Of a DNA stretch of 64,000 nucleotides, positions 17,158-26,739 are shown piece by piece. The stretch covers positions 124,001-188,000 of the forward strand of contig NZ_JACCPY010000003.1 in NCBI RefSeq assembly GCF_013426975.1. The letters are read 5' to 3'. The notes beneath the pieces were generated by a model. The model searched no databases, was not told where the DNA came from, and saw only the letters and a program-made list of their open reading frames with translations. The DNA comes from Sphaerotilus sulfidivorans (GTDB lineage Bacteria; Pseudomonadota; Gammaproteobacteria; Burkholderiales; Burkholderiaceae_C). The stretch's first letter is position 1; each line of letters starts with the position of its first letter. A program made the translations under genes and the position numbers.

Positions 17158-18903
17158 TCAGCGCCCCAGCCGGTTCGGGTGCCAATACAGGAACTTGGCG
17201 TAGATGTCGACGTCCTTGGTCTCCCGGATGAAGGCCAGGCCGACCGCGAAGGTCAGACCGGCCACCGCGATCGGGAACCACAGACCGTGGTACATGCTGC
17301 CGTCCTGAGCCGACATGCCGAAGGCGATCGACGGCAGCAGACCGCCGAACCAGCCATTGCCCAGGTGGTAGGGCAGCGACATCGCGGTGTAGCGGATGCG
17401 GGTCGGGAACATCTCGACCAAGGCCGCGCCCAGCGGGCCGTAGACCATCGCGACCAGCACCATCAGCGCCGCCAGCACCAGCACCACGCCGACCCGGTTC
17501 ATCCGGTCCGGATCCGCCTTGACCGGATAGCCGGCCGCGGCCAGCGCATCCGGCAGCACCTCCTTGCGGAAGTGCGAGACCTCCAGCAGGCTGTCCTGGT
17601 CGAAGCGGCTGCCGTCGTCGGTCAGCACGCCCTCGGGCGGCTGCAGCACCGTCTCGCCGATGCGCACCTCGGTGGGCGTGCCCGGCGCCACCGCCTCGTT
17701 GTGATAGCTGGCCGACAGCTGGGCCAGCGTGCGCTTGGCGATGTCGCAGGCCGACGAGAAGCTGAGATCGGTCGCCAGCGGATTGGCCTGGAAGGAGCAG
17801 GTCGCCGGGTCGGCGCGCACCACGATGCGCACCTTCTGCTGCGCCTCGGCCAGCGCCGGATTGGCGAAGTGGGTCAGCGCATGGTAGAGCGGCTGCAGTC
17901 CCAGGCAGGCCAGCAGCAGCCCGGTCATGATGACCGGCTTGCGGCCGATGCGGTCCGACAGCATCCCGAAGCCGACGAACAGCGGCAGCGTGATCAGCAG
18001 CGCCACCGTCATCAGCCAGGTCGCGGTGCTCGCCTCCACCTTCAGCACGCCGGTCAGGAAGAACAGCGCGTAGAACTGGCCGGTGTACCAGATCACCGCC
18101 TGTCCGGCGACCAGGCCGAACAGCGCCAGCACGATCACCCGCAGGTTCTTCCACTGGCCGAAGCACTCGGCCAGCGGCGCCTTCGAGCCACGCCCCTCCT
18201 GCTGCATGCGCCGGAAGGCCGGCGACTCGGTCAGCGACAGGCGCAGCCACAGCGACAGCGACAGCATCAGCGCCGACAGGCCGAACGGCACCCGCCAGCC
18301 CCAGTCGGCGAAGGCGGCCTCGCCCAGCAGCGTGCGCACGCCCAGCACCACCAGCAGCGACAGCAGCAGGCCGATGGTGGCGGTGGTCTGGATCCAGCCG
18401 GTGTAGGCGCCGCGCTGGTGCTGCGGCGCGTGCTCGGCGACATAGATCACCGCGCCGCCGTACTCGCCGCCCAGCGCCAGGCCCTGCAGCATGCGCAGCG
18501 CCACCAGCGCGATCGGCGCGAACACGCCGGCGGTGCTGTAGGTCGGCAGCAGCGCCACCAGCACCGTCGAGATGCCCATCAGCAGCACGGTGGCCAGGAA
18601 GGTCTGCTTGCGGCCGATGCGGTCGCCGAGATGGCCGAAGATCACCGCGCCGATCGGACGCACCACGAAGCCGGCCGCAAAGGCCAGCAGTGTCAGGATG
18701 AAGGCCGCACCCGGCTCGAGCGAGGTGAAGAACTGCCGGGCGATGACCGAGGCCATCGCGCCATACAGGAAGAAGTCGTACCACTGGAAGATCGTGCCGA
18801 TCGAGGAGGTCAGCACCAGGCGACGCTCCTGCGTCGTCATCGGCAGGCGTTCGTCGCGTTCGATCTCGTCGGACAGGTCAGGGGAATCCGGCAGGCGGGA
18901 CAT
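17158..18903 (-). CDS. MFS transporter of the metabolite:H+ symporter (MHS) family with a large loop insertion
   Basis: 581-residue inner-membrane carrier. The MHS signatures are clear: GTIFQWYDFFLYG in helix 1, FGHLGDRIGRKQTFL in loop 2-3, and RMLQGLALGGEYGGAV in helix 4. Relatives (KgtP, ShiA, ProP) take up organic acids, shikimate or betaine with protons; the substrate here is unknown. Most members have about 430-450 residues. The extra length is a hydrophilic stretch of roughly 110-120 residues between the seventh/eighth-helix region (HFANPALAEAQQKV) and the next helix (MNRVGVVLVLAALMVL). The gene is followed on the other strand by the Usp gene. Confidence 0.9.
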   Translation of the reverse strand: MSRLPDSPDLSDEIERDERLPMTTQERRLVLTSSIGTIFQWYDFFLYGAMASVIARQFFTSLEPGAAFILTLLAFAAGFVVRPIGAVIFGHLGDRIGRKQTFLATVLLMGISTVLVALLPTYSTAGVFAPIALVALRMLQGLALGGEYGGAVIYVAEHAPQHQRGAYTGWIQTTATIGLLLSLLVVLGVRTLLGEAAFADWGWRVPFGLSALMLSLSLWLRLSLTESPAFRRMQQEGRGSKAPLAECFGQWKNLRVIVLALFGLVAGQAVIWYTGQFYALFFLTGVLKVEASTATWLMTVALLITLPLFVGFGMLSDRIGRKPVIMTGLLLACLGLQPLYHALTHFANPALAEAQQKVRIVVRADPATCSFQANPLATDLSFSSACDIAKRTLAQLSASYHNEAVAPGTPTEVRIGETVLQPPEGVLTDDGSRFDQDSLLEVSHFRKEVLPDALAAAGYPVKADPDRMNRVGVVLVLAALMVLVAMVYGPLGAALVEMFPTRIRYTAMSLPYHLGNGWFGGLLPSIAFGMSAQDGSMYHGLWFPIAVAGLTFAVGLAFIRETKDVDIYAKFLYWHPNRLGR

Positions 18904-18941
18904 CGATCATCACTCCAGGACGGAAGACAGGACAGCGGACA

Positions 18942-19766
18942 TCACAGGCGCAGCCCCGCGATCGTCTCGAGCAGCTGGCGCGGCGCGAAGTGCGCCGCCT
19001 CGGGATGCGCCTCGGCGGTGCGCAGCGCACGGCCAAGGATCTGCTCGGCACCATTGCGGCCGAAGGCATCGACCAGCGCCACATGCAGCACCCGCACCAG
19101 ATCGGCCAGATCGCCAGCCGCGCCGGGCAGGCGCCAGTCGCTGTCGAGCGGCCGGCTCCAGGCGGCGCGGAAGGCCAGGCGCAGCGAAGGCGACGCCGCG
19201 GCGGTGTCGGCACGGCGCAGCACGTCGCGACGCACCTCGTCGAGCGCCTCGACATGGAAGCGCTGCACCTCGGCCACCACCGAGCCGACCAGCACGCCGA
19301 ACAGCACCGCGGCCGGCTCGCTCTCCGGCGCCCGGGGCGGCGTGGCCGCAGGGGCCGGCGGCACCCGGCCCTCGTCGCGCGCAGCCTGCAAGGCGCGCTC
19401 GACCGGATTGATGACCGGTGCAGCCGGCGCGATGGGTGCAGCCACCGGCGCAGGCGGCATGACCGGCGCCGGCGGCTGGGCTGCGGCGCGGGCCGCCTGC
19501 ATCTGCGGCCAGGGATCGGCCGGCAGCCGGTCCTCGCGTTCGCGCAGGGCCTTGTAGAAGTCGCTGTAGAGCCGCTTGACGGTGGCCGCATCGAAGAGAT
19601 GCTGCGCCGCCAGGCGATCGACGAAGGCGATGATGTCGGAGACCTGATCGGCCCGCATGGTGTCGTGCTGGAGCCACAGTGCTTCATGCAGGGCCGCCTC
19701 ATGGAGCAGCGGCTGAAGCACCAATGCCGCGGCGCGGCGACGCAGAGAACGCGGATCAGAGGGCAT
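18942..19766 (-). CDS. Uncharacterised protein
   Basis: 274 residues, soluble, with no signal peptide or membrane segment. The N-terminal half is helical (DIIAFVDRLAAQHLFDAATVKRLY), then comes a Pro/Ala-rich linker (residues about 90-140), and a second helical domain (EVQRFHVEALDEVRRDVLRRAD...). I do not recognise a family. It lies 38 bases upstream of the MHS transporter on the same strand and may be co-transcribed. The start is the ATG at 19766; a GTG one codon earlier is possible. Confidence 0.65.
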   Translation of the reverse strand: MPSDPRSLRRRAAALVLQPLLHEAALHEALWLQHDTMRADQVSDIIAFVDRLAAQHLFDAATVKRLYSDFYKALREREDRLPADPWPQMQAARAAAQPPAPVMPPAPVAAPIAPAAPVINPVERALQAARDEGRVPPAPAATPPRAPESEPAAVLFGVLVGSVVAEVQRFHVEALDEVRRDVLRRADTAAASPSLRLAFRAAWSRPLDSDWRLPGAAGDLADLVRVLHVALVDAFGRNGAEQILGRALRTAEAHPEAAHFAPRQLLETIAGLRL

Positions 19767-20085
19767 CACGGACCTCGACGCACCTGCCGAGGCAGAAAAG
19801 GGGAACAGATTTCATGGGGATCGTGGGCAGCCGTCATGCGGGCAAACCCTGTTCTTGGAGTCGGAAGTCAAGGCCAATGGTCAAGAAACCATCAGCCAGC
19901 CCTGATCAGATCACACTTCGGCGATTGCAGCGTTCCGGCCTGACCCGGTGTTGACAGAGGTACCGGAAGGTTTTTCATGCCTGACCCCGGGCAATCCGCG
20001 AAAGATCACCGGGCATCCATGCGAGACTGCCGCCAGACTCGCGTTCTGCGACATCTTTCATCTTTTCGACTCGATTCCGGTTTTC
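19767..20085. other. Divergent intergenic region, no gene seen
   Basis: 319 bases between the uncharacterised minus-strand gene and the kinase gene. A TTGACA -35-like element is at 19951-19956 on the plus strand, but the -10 position 17 bases later (TTCATG) is poor. I see no RNA gene or repeat. Confidence 0.5.
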
Positions 20086-22029
20086 ATGTCCGCCACCGTG
20101 CCCCCTGACCTGCTGGCTGCGCTCGTGCCCGATGCCGCCGTCCTGGTGGACGACGGCGACGGCCTGGTGCGCGGCTTCAACACCGCGGCGGCACGGCTGT
20201 TCGGCCCCGGGCTGCAGCCGGGGCGGGCGATGTGCACGCTGATCGGCCCGGAACATCGGAAGGCGCTTCAGGCCCTGCTGGCCGAACCGCCTGCGGATGA
20301 GCAGACGCAGACGGTGACGCGACGGCTGCCGCTGCGCCTGGAGACCGGTGCGCCTGCCGGCCTGTCGCCTCGGGCGATGCTGCGCGTCGGCCTGCGCCAC
20401 GCCGGCCTGCGCCTGTGGCAGTTCGAGGAGCTCGGCCGCCCGGAGCGCCACGATCCACTGCACCTGCGCATCTTCGACGCGATGCCGCATGCGATGCTGG
20501 TGGTCGACCACGAGGCACGGGTGCTGGCAGGCAATGCCGCAGCGCTGGAGCTGTTCGGACTCGACCCCCAGGCGCTGCGGGGCAGGCGCATCGACCAGCT
20601 CGGCTGGATCCATCTCGACGATCACGGGCATCCGCGCGCCTTCGACGCCGGCATGCTGCACGAAATGCTGGCGGCCGAGCCCGCCCCAGGCCAGCCACGA
20701 GGCAGCCGACAACTCTGCCTGCCAGCACAGGACGGCCGTCTCGAGCGCTGGCTCGATCTGTCGGCCACCTCGGTGGCGCTGCTGCCGGGATTGCCGACGA
20801 CCAGTCATGTCTGCGCCATCGTCGACATCAGCGAGCGGGTTCGCGCAGAGCGCCAGCGCCAGCAGGCCGACCAGCTGCTGGCGCGCTTCATGCAGCTGTC
20901 GCCGGGCGCGCCGTTCGCGCTGGAGCTCGACGGCGCACCGGCGCGGCTGCGCTTCACCATCATCTCGCCCGGCCTGTGCCGGGCCTTCGGCCGCGACGAG
21001 CACGAGCTGGCCGCGCCGGACTTCCGGGTGCTGCCGCATGTGCACGCTCAGGATCGCGATGCCATGGCGCAGGCGATGCGCGAGGCCGCACTTCATCTGA
21101 CCGACTTCCATCACGAGTTCCGCCTGCTGCACCCCTTGCGGGGCCCGGTCTGGCATGAAGCCCGGGCCACGGTGGAGATCGACGCGACCGGGCGGCCCGG
21201 CGCCTACGGCTATCTGCTGGACATCAGCGCGCGCAAGCGGGCGGAACAGCAGCTCGAGGCGATGCATGCCGGCCTGGAGCAGCGGGTTCGCGAGCGCACC
21301 GAGGAACTCGAGGCCAAGCACCGCGAGATGGAGCGCTTCACCTATTCGGTCTCGCATGACCTGAAGGCGCCGCTGCGCGGGCTCGACGGCTACAGCCGGC
21401 TCCTGCTGGCCGAGAAGCGCGACCAGCTCGACGACGAGGGCCGGCTCTTCGTCGACAACATCCGCCAGGCGGCCCGCCAGATGAGCCAGCTGATCGAGGA
21501 TCTGCTGGCCTACTCGCGTGTCGAGCGGCTGCGTCCGACCCTGGTGGCGCTGCCGCTGCGCGGCCTGATCGACGAGGCGCTGGCGGAGCTGGACGACAAC
21601 CTGCGCCGCCAGGCGTCCGAGATCCGCATCGACACCGGCACGCTGTCGGTGCGCGGCGAGCGGCGCGGCCTGCTGCTGGTGCTGCGCAACCTGCTCGACA
21701 ACGCGATCAAGTTCCGACGCCCGGACCGGCCCTGCCAGATCACGATCACCGCGCGACCGCTCGAGGCGCCTGGCGGCGGCACCGAGCTGACGATCGCCGA
21801 CAACGGCATCGGCTTCGACATGCGCTATCACGACCGCATCTTCGAGATCTTCCAGCGCCTGCATCGGGTCGAGGACTATCCCGGCACCGGCATCGGCCTG
21901 GCGATCGTGCGCAAGGCGATGGAGCGCATGAACGGCCGCATTCACGCCCGCGCCGAACCCGGACGCGGCGCCACCTTCGTGCTCGAATTTCCCCCTGCCG
22001 CCGGCAGCATCGGCGGCCAAGACCCATGA
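20086..22029 (+). CDS. PAS-domain histidine kinase, bacteriophytochrome-kinase-like output
   Basis: 647 residues, soluble. Three PAS-like modules cover about residues 1-400, with PAS linker stretches CAIVDISERVRAERQRQ and GYLLDISARKRAEQQ. A coiled coil (LEQRVRERTEELEAKHREMERF) leads to HisKA with His424 in YSVSHDLKAPLRGLDGYS and a full HATPase (NLLDNAIKF, ADNGIGFD, GTGIGLAIVRK). The HDLKAPLRGL type of HisKA is common in cyanobacterial and bacterial phytochromes, but I see no chromophore-binding GAF domain. The gene overlaps the next one by 4 bases, so it is probably the cognate kinase of that REC-containing c-di-GMP protein. The start ATG at 20086 is chosen because upstream codons do not look like protein. 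Confidence 0.88.
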   Translation: MSATVPPDLLAALVPDAAVLVDDGDGLVRGFNTAAARLFGPGLQPGRAMCTLIGPEHRKALQALLAEPPADEQTQTVTRRLPLRLETGAPAGLSPRAMLRVGLRHAGLRLWQFEELGRPERHDPLHLRIFDAMPHAMLVVDHEARVLAGNAAALELFGLDPQALRGRRIDQLGWIHLDDHGHPRAFDAGMLHEMLAAEPAPGQPRGSRQLCLPAQDGRLERWLDLSATSVALLPGLPTTSHVCAIVDISERVRAERQRQQADQLLARFMQLSPGAPFALELDGAPARLRFTIISPGLCRAFGRDEHELAAPDFRVLPHVHAQDRDAMAQAMREAALHLTDFHHEFRLLHPLRGPVWHEARATVEIDATGRPGAYGYLLDISARKRAEQQLEAMHAGLEQRVRERTEELEAKHREMERFTYSVSHDLKAPLRGLDGYSRLLLAEKRDQLDDEGRLFVDNIRQAARQMSQLIEDLLAYSRVERLRPTLVALPLRGLIDEALAELDDNLRRQASEIRIDTGTLSVRGERRGLLLVLRNLLDNAIKFRRPDRPCQITITARPLEAPGGGTELTIADNGIGFDMRYHDRIFEIFQRLHRVEDYPGTGIGLAIVRKAMERMNGRIHARAEPGRGATFVLEFPPAAGSIGGQDP

Positions 22030-24566
22030 ACCTGATCTACGTCGAGGACAACCCGCTCGATGCCGACCTGACCCGCCGGATGCTGGCGCAGCAGGCCCCG
22101 CAGATGCAGCTGCGGCTGGCCGGCACGCTCGAGCAGGCGCGCGCGCTGCTGGCCGATGCCGCCCGCCCCTGCGACGTGCTGCTGATCGACATGAACCTGC
22201 CCGATGGCAACGGCATCGAGCTGGTGGCGCAGGTCCGTCACAGTCGGCCCGGCACCACGGTGCTGCTGCTGACTGGCTGCGGCGACGAGGAGGCAGCGGT
22301 GCGCGCGCTGCGCAGCGGCGCCGACGACTACATCGTCAAGGACACCCGCTATCTCGACACGCTGACCCAGACCATCGCCGCGGCCCGCCAGCGCCGGCTC
22401 GAGCGGCCCGACCATGCGCCGGCCCAGGTGCTGCATGTGCTCTATGCCGAGCGCACCGCCAGCGATGTCGACCTGCTGCGCCGCCGCCTGCGCCAGCAGG
22501 CGCCGCACATCCTGCTCGATGTGGTCGGCAGCGGCGAGGCGGTGCTGGCCGCGCTCGAGCACGGCAGCCCCGACGGGCTCGGCCCGGTCGACGCGCTGCT
22601 GCTCGACTATCTGCTGCCGGGCATGAACGCGCTCGAGCTGATCCGCGAGATCCGCGAGGTGCGCGGCCTGGACCTGCCGATCGTCGTCATCACCGGCCAG
22701 GGCGACGAGGAGGCCGCCGCGCAGGCCATCCGCCTCGGTGCGCACGACTACCTGGTCAAGCGCGACCTGGCGATGCCGCGCCTGCACATCGCGCTGGAGT
22801 CCGCCTGCCTGCAGGTCCAGCTCGAGCGCGAGCGCCGCGCGCTGGCCGAAAGCGAGCGCCGGCTGCGCGAGCTGGCCGACGCCATCGACGATGTGGTCTG
22901 GCTCAGCGACCCGGTCGCGGGGCGGCTGCTTTACATCAGCCCGGCGATCGAGCGGATCTGGGGTCTGCCCGCAGCCGGCCTGCTGGACGACTGGCATGCA
23001 TGGACCGCGCACATTCATCCCGAGGACCGCGAGCGCGTGCTGCGCGAGATCCGCGCCGGCGCCGCCGACCGGGACAACTACGACACCCGCTTCCGAGTCA
23101 TCAAGCCCTCCGGCGAGGTGCGCTATGTGCATCTGCGCAGCTTCGCGGTGCAGGACGAGCGCAGCCGCACCGTGCGCCGCGCCGGCATCGCGCAGGACGT
23201 GACCGAGCAGCATCTGCAGGAGCTGCGCATCCAGCACATGGCCTATCACGATGCGCTGACCGGCCTGCCCAACCGCTCGCTGGTGCTCGACCGGCTCGAG
23301 CAGGGGCTGCGCATGGCGCGCCACCGCGGCCGCATGCTCGCGGTGATCTTCATCGACCTGGACCGCTTCAAGAACATCAACGACACGCTCGGCCATCTGG
23401 TCGGCGACGAGCTGCTGTGCCAGGTGGCACTGCGGCTGCGCCAGCAGCTGCCGCCGGAGGTCACGCTGGCGCGACTCGGCGGCGACGAGTTCCTGGTGCT
23501 GATCGAGGATCTGACCGAGGCAGCCCAGGTCGCGCAGACCGCCGAGGAACTGGTCCGCGCGTTCGAAGAGGCCTTCCTGATCGATGGCCACGATCTGCAT
23601 GTGAGCGCCAGTCTCGGCGTGAGCCTGTATCCGCGCGACGGCAATGACGAGCATCTGCTGCTGAAGTACGCCGACACCGCGCTCTACCGCGCCAAGGCGG
23701 CCGGCCGCAGCACCTACTGCTTCTTCAGCCCGGAAATGGACCGGCAGGCGCATGCCCGGCTGCGCCTGGAGAACGACCTGCGCCATGCGATCGACCGCAA
23801 CGAGCTGTGCCTGCACTACCAGCCGCAGTTCGATGCCTGCGGCCGGCTCGTCGGCGTCGAGGCGCTGCTGCGCTGGCCCCATCCGCAGCGCGGCATGATC
23901 AGCCCGGCCGAGTTCATCCCGATCGCAGAGGAAAGCGGCCTGATCCACCCGCTGGGCGACTGGGTGCTCGGCGAGGCCTGCCGGCAGGTGCGGCAGTGGC
24001 AGCGGCAGGGCCATCCGGAGATGCGGGTGGCGGTCAACCTGTCGGTGCGCCAGCTGCAGCGCCGGGGTCTGGACCAGACGGTGCGCTCGGAGCTGCGCCG
24101 CAGCGGCCTGGAGGCCGCGTACCTCGAGCTGGAGATCACCGAGTCCAGCATGATGGAGGATCCGGCCGGCACGATGACGCTGCTGCATGCGCTGCGCGGC
24201 ATCGGCGTGCAGCTCTCGGTCGACGACTTCGGCACCGGCTACTCCAGCCTGGCCTACCTGAAGCGCTTCCCGCTGCAGCGGCTCAAGATCGACCGCTCCT
24301 TCGTCGACGGCATCCCGGACGACAGCGACGACATCGCCATCGTCGAGGCCATCGTCGCGATGGCACGCAAGATGAACCTGCGCATCGTCGCCGAGGGCGT
24401 CGAGACCGGCGCGCAGCACGAGATGCTGACCCGCCTGGGCTGCGACGAGATGCAGGGCTATCTGCTCGGCCGGCCGATGGCCGCCACCGAGCTGGAGGCG
24501 CTGCTGGTGCGCGGCCGTGCCAGTGCAGGCGCCAGCGCCGGAGTCGGCCTCAGCCTCGGCGCCTGA
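22026..24566 (+). CDS. Tandem-receiver c-di-GMP protein: REC-REC-PAS-GGDEF-EAL
   Basis: 846 residues. Two receiver domains carry phospho-acceptors Asp55 (LLIDMNLPDG) and Asp194 (LLLDYLLPGM) and the conserved Lys (DYIVKD, DYLVKR). A PAS domain (ELADAIDDVVWLSDPVAGR) follows, then GGDEF at 485-489 and EAL at 612-614. The cyclase signature RLGGDEF is intact but the RxxD inhibitory site is absent (PPEV in its place). The phosphodiesterase motifs EALLRW, ITESSMM, DDFGTGYSS, KIDRSF and EGVET are all present. It could therefore make and degrade c-di-GMP. It overlaps the upstream kinase by 4 bases and its 3' end overlaps the convergent peptidase gene by 17 bases. Confidence 0.93.
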   Translation: MNLIYVEDNPLDADLTRRMLAQQAPQMQLRLAGTLEQARALLADAARPCDVLLIDMNLPDGNGIELVAQVRHSRPGTTVLLLTGCGDEEAAVRALRSGADDYIVKDTRYLDTLTQTIAAARQRRLERPDHAPAQVLHVLYAERTASDVDLLRRRLRQQAPHILLDVVGSGEAVLAALEHGSPDGLGPVDALLLDYLLPGMNALELIREIREVRGLDLPIVVITGQGDEEAAAQAIRLGAHDYLVKRDLAMPRLHIALESACLQVQLERERRALAESERRLRELADAIDDVVWLSDPVAGRLLYISPAIERIWGLPAAGLLDDWHAWTAHIHPEDRERVLREIRAGAADRDNYDTRFRVIKPSGEVRYVHLRSFAVQDERSRTVRRAGIAQDVTEQHLQELRIQHMAYHDALTGLPNRSLVLDRLEQGLRMARHRGRMLAVIFIDLDRFKNINDTLGHLVGDELLCQVALRLRQQLPPEVTLARLGGDEFLVLIEDLTEAAQVAQTAEELVRAFEEAFLIDGHDLHVSASLGVSLYPRDGNDEHLLLKYADTALYRAKAAGRSTYCFFSPEMDRQAHARLRLENDLRHAIDRNELCLHYQPQFDACGRLVGVEALLRWPHPQRGMISPAEFIPIAEESGLIHPLGDWVLGEACRQVRQWQRQGHPEMRVAVNLSVRQLQRRGLDQTVRSELRRSGLEAAYLELEITESSMMEDPAGTMTLLHALRGIGVQLSVDDFGTGYSSLAYLKRFPLQRLKIDRSFVDGIPDDSDDIAIVEAIVAMARKMNLRIVAEGVETGAQHEMLTRLGCDEMQGYLLGRPMAATELEALLVRGRASAGASAGVGLSLGA

Positions 24567-25347
24567 GGCAGGCGGCCAGGAACTCCTCGAGGATCGGCCG
24601 GCCGTCGAGCTGCGACGGGTGATGCTGGTCCTGGGCCATGAACTCCGGATGCCATTGCATGCCGAAGACCAGGCTGGGGCCGCGCCAGCGGATCGCCTCG
24701 ACCAGTCCGTCGGGCACCGAGCGTGCCTCGACCACCAGATCGCGCCCCAGGTCCTTCACCGCCTGATGGTGGATCGAGTTGATCGTCGTGCGCTGCACAC
24801 CCGGATAGAGCCGCGCCAGCCCGGAGCCGGGCAGGATCTCGGCATCATGGAACTGGCGGTCGTACTGCTGCACATGCAGGTGCTGCACCTCGGAGGGCCG
24901 CTGGCTCGGGATGTCCTGGTAGAGCGTGCCGCCCAGCGCCACATTGATCAGCTGGCAGCCGCGGCAGATGCCCACCACCGGCTTGCCCGCGCTGACGAAG
25001 GCGTCGAACAGGTCGATCTCGTAGCGGTCGCGCACCCGGTCGCCGCTCCACTCCGGGCGCAGCGGCGTCTCGCCATAGCTCTCGGGCGCGATGTCGTTGC
25101 CGCCCTGCAGCACCAGGCCGTCGAGCTGGCTGGCGTATTCGGCCAGGCTCATCTCGCTGCGCGCGAGCATGCCCTGGCTCTCGATGGCGGGAATCATCAC
25201 CGCCAGCGCCCGCCCGCCCAGGATCCAGTGCGCCACCGACTGCTCCAGATAGTGCAGCGTGCGGGTGAAGACGCCGCCGATGTCGGCCACCGGCGCGGCC
25301 GGAAAATAGATGCGGGCGGAAATGCCGATCAGCGGCGGACGAGACAT
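24550..25347 (-). CDS. Class I glutamine amidotransferase-like gamma-glutamyl hydrolase (peptidase C26)
   Basis: 265 residues. The nucleophile Cys128 lies in VVGICRGCQLINVALGG, and the catalytic His-Glu pair in FGMQWHPEF. GNDIAPESYGE and the INSIHHQAV stretch are typical of the PuuD/peptidase C26 group, which cleaves gamma-glutamyl amides such as gamma-glutamyl-GABA. The substrate is not determined by the sequence, and no putrescine genes adjoin it. The ATG at 25347 (MSRPPLIGISARIYF) is the family start. The 3' end overlaps the convergent GGDEF-EAL gene. Confidence 0.88.
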   Translation of the reverse strand: MSRPPLIGISARIYFPAAPVADIGGVFTRTLHYLEQSVAHWILGGRALAVMIPAIESQGMLARSEMSLAEYASQLDGLVLQGGNDIAPESYGETPLRPEWSGDRVRDRYEIDLFDAFVSAGKPVVGICRGCQLINVALGGTLYQDIPSQRPSEVQHLHVQQYDRQFHDAEILPGSGLARLYPGVQRTTINSIHHQAVKDLGRDLVVEARSVPDGLVEAIRWRGPSLVFGMQWHPEFMAQDQHHPSQLDGRPILEEFLAACLRRRG

Positions 25348-25492
25348 GGGCAGGACATCCTTTGCGGGTCGATTCTCGCAAACCCGGAGTCTCTTGCCCG
25401 CACCGAAGTGTGGTTTTGTGTTCGACCGACCGCTCGCCATGCGGGGGGATGACCTCGCTGCTAGCATGGCGACCGAGACCTGAAAGACAGAC

Positions 25493-26245
25493 GTGCAAGA
25501 CAACGACGACTCCCGCCGCGCCATGAGCCTTCCGACCCCGCCGCAGGACCGACCGGATGACGAGGGCCGGCCGATCTCGACGGTGATCCGCGAGCGCATC
25601 CGCGCCTCCGGCCGACGCTTCCACGCCAACGACAACATCGCCGACTTCATCCGCCCGGGCGAACTCGATGCGCTGCTCGACGAGGTCGCGGGCCAGATGT
25701 CGGGCGTGCTGCGCAGCCTGGTGATCGACACCGAGAGCGATCACAACACCCAGGACACCGCGCGCCGCGTCGCCAAGATGTACCTGAAGGAGGTCTTCCG
25801 CGGCCGCTACGAGCCGCAGCCGCCGGTCACCGAGTTCCCCAACGCCGAGCGTCTGGGCGAGCTGATGATCGTCGGGCCCATCACCGTGCGCAGCGCCTGC
25901 TCGCACCACCTGTGCCCGATCATCGGCAAGCTGTGGATCGGCATCCTGCCCAACGAGCACTCGGCGCTGATCGGCCTGTCGAAGTACGCCCGCCTGGCCG
26001 AATGGGTGATGAGCCGCCCGCAGATCCAGGAAGAGGCGATCATCCAGGTCGCCGACCTGCTGGCCGACAAGATGCAGCCCGACGGCCTGGCGCTGGTCAT
26101 GGAGGCCGACCATTTCTGCATGGGCTGGCGCGGCGTGCGCGATCTGGACTCGAAGATGATCAACAGCGTGATGCGCGGCGCCTTCCTGAAGGATCCGAAC
26201 CTGCGCCGCGAGTTCCTGTCGCTGCTGGGCCAGCGCAAGGGCTGA
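25493..26245 (+). CDS. folE: GTP cyclohydrolase I
   Basis: Converts GTP to dihydroneopterin triphosphate, the entry to folate and tetrahydropterins. The zinc ligands are visible: Cys and His in SACSHHLCPIIGKLWIG and the later Cys in ADHFCMGWRGV. DTARRVAKMYLKEVF and VIGLSKYARL-like LIGLSKYARLAEW are family stretches. Most members have CEHH; here it is CSHH. The GTG at 25493 follows a weak GAAAG site. The ATG at 25523 is a possible alternative start; it would give 240 residues instead of 250. Upstream is a divergent peptidase gene, downstream a BLUF gene at 65 bases. Confidence 0.93.
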   Translation: MQDNDDSRRAMSLPTPPQDRPDDEGRPISTVIRERIRASGRRFHANDNIADFIRPGELDALLDEVAGQMSGVLRSLVIDTESDHNTQDTARRVAKMYLKEVFRGRYEPQPPVTEFPNAERLGELMIVGPITVRSACSHHLCPIIGKLWIGILPNEHSALIGLSKYARLAEWVMSRPQIQEEAIIQVADLLADKMQPDGLALVMEADHFCMGWRGVRDLDSKMINSVMRGAFLKDPNLRREFLSLLGQRKG

Positions 26246-26310
26246 GCCCGGCCGCACCGCAGCCCCCCAACCGCCTGCCACTGCCCTTCCCGGGCGAAGA
26301 GGAATTCCCG

Positions 26311-26739
26311 ATGATGGTCCGTCTTCTGTATGCCAGCCGCGCCACCGCGGTCAGCCCCGAGACGATCGACGCGATCCTGGCGCAGTCGCGCACCCGCAAT
26401 CCGACGCAGGGCATCACCGGCATCCTGTGCCACGGCGGCGATGTCTTCATGCAGGTGCTCGAGGGCGGGCGCGACGCGGTCAACCGGCTCTATGGCTCGA
26501 TCGTGCGCGACAGCCGCCACCATGACGTGACGCTGCTGCATTTCGAGGAGATCGCCGAGCGGCGCTTCTCCGGCTGGACGATGGGCGTGGTCAATCTGAC
26601 GCGGGTCAATCCGTCGATCGTGCTGAAGTACAGCGCCCGCCCGGTGCTCGATCCCTTCACCGTGCCGGGCCGGGCCTCGATGGCGATGCTCGAGGAGCTG
26701 ATCGCCACCGCCTCGATCGTCGGGCGTGCCGGCGGCTGA
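26311..26739 (+). CDS. BLUF-domain blue-light photoreceptor (short, no output domain)
   Basis: 142 residues, almost all BLUF domain. The flavin-binding residues are in place: Tyr7 (LLYASRA), Asn30 in RNPTQGITGILC, Gln48 in FMQVLEG, and the RRFSGWTMG strand with Trp and Met near the flavin. Short BLUF proteins signal by protein contact. The start ATG at 26311 has GAAGAGGAA as ribosome site. Its 3' end overlaps the DUF429 gene by 14 bases, so the two are probably co-translated, and folE lies upstream. The target of the light signal is unknown; nearby c-di-GMP proteins are candidates only. Confidence 0.92.
   Translation: MMVRLLYASRATAVSPETIDAILAQSRTRNPTQGITGILCHGGDVFMQVLEGGRDAVNRLYGSIVRDSRHHDVTLLHFEEIAERRFSGWTMGVVNLTRVNPSIVLKYSARPVLDPFTVPGRASMAMLEELIATASIVGRAGG

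Noticed and set aside
18942-19766. DUF1631-type protein
   Set aside because: Composition is similar in parts, but that family is much longer and no diagnostic motif is seen; left as uncharacterised.
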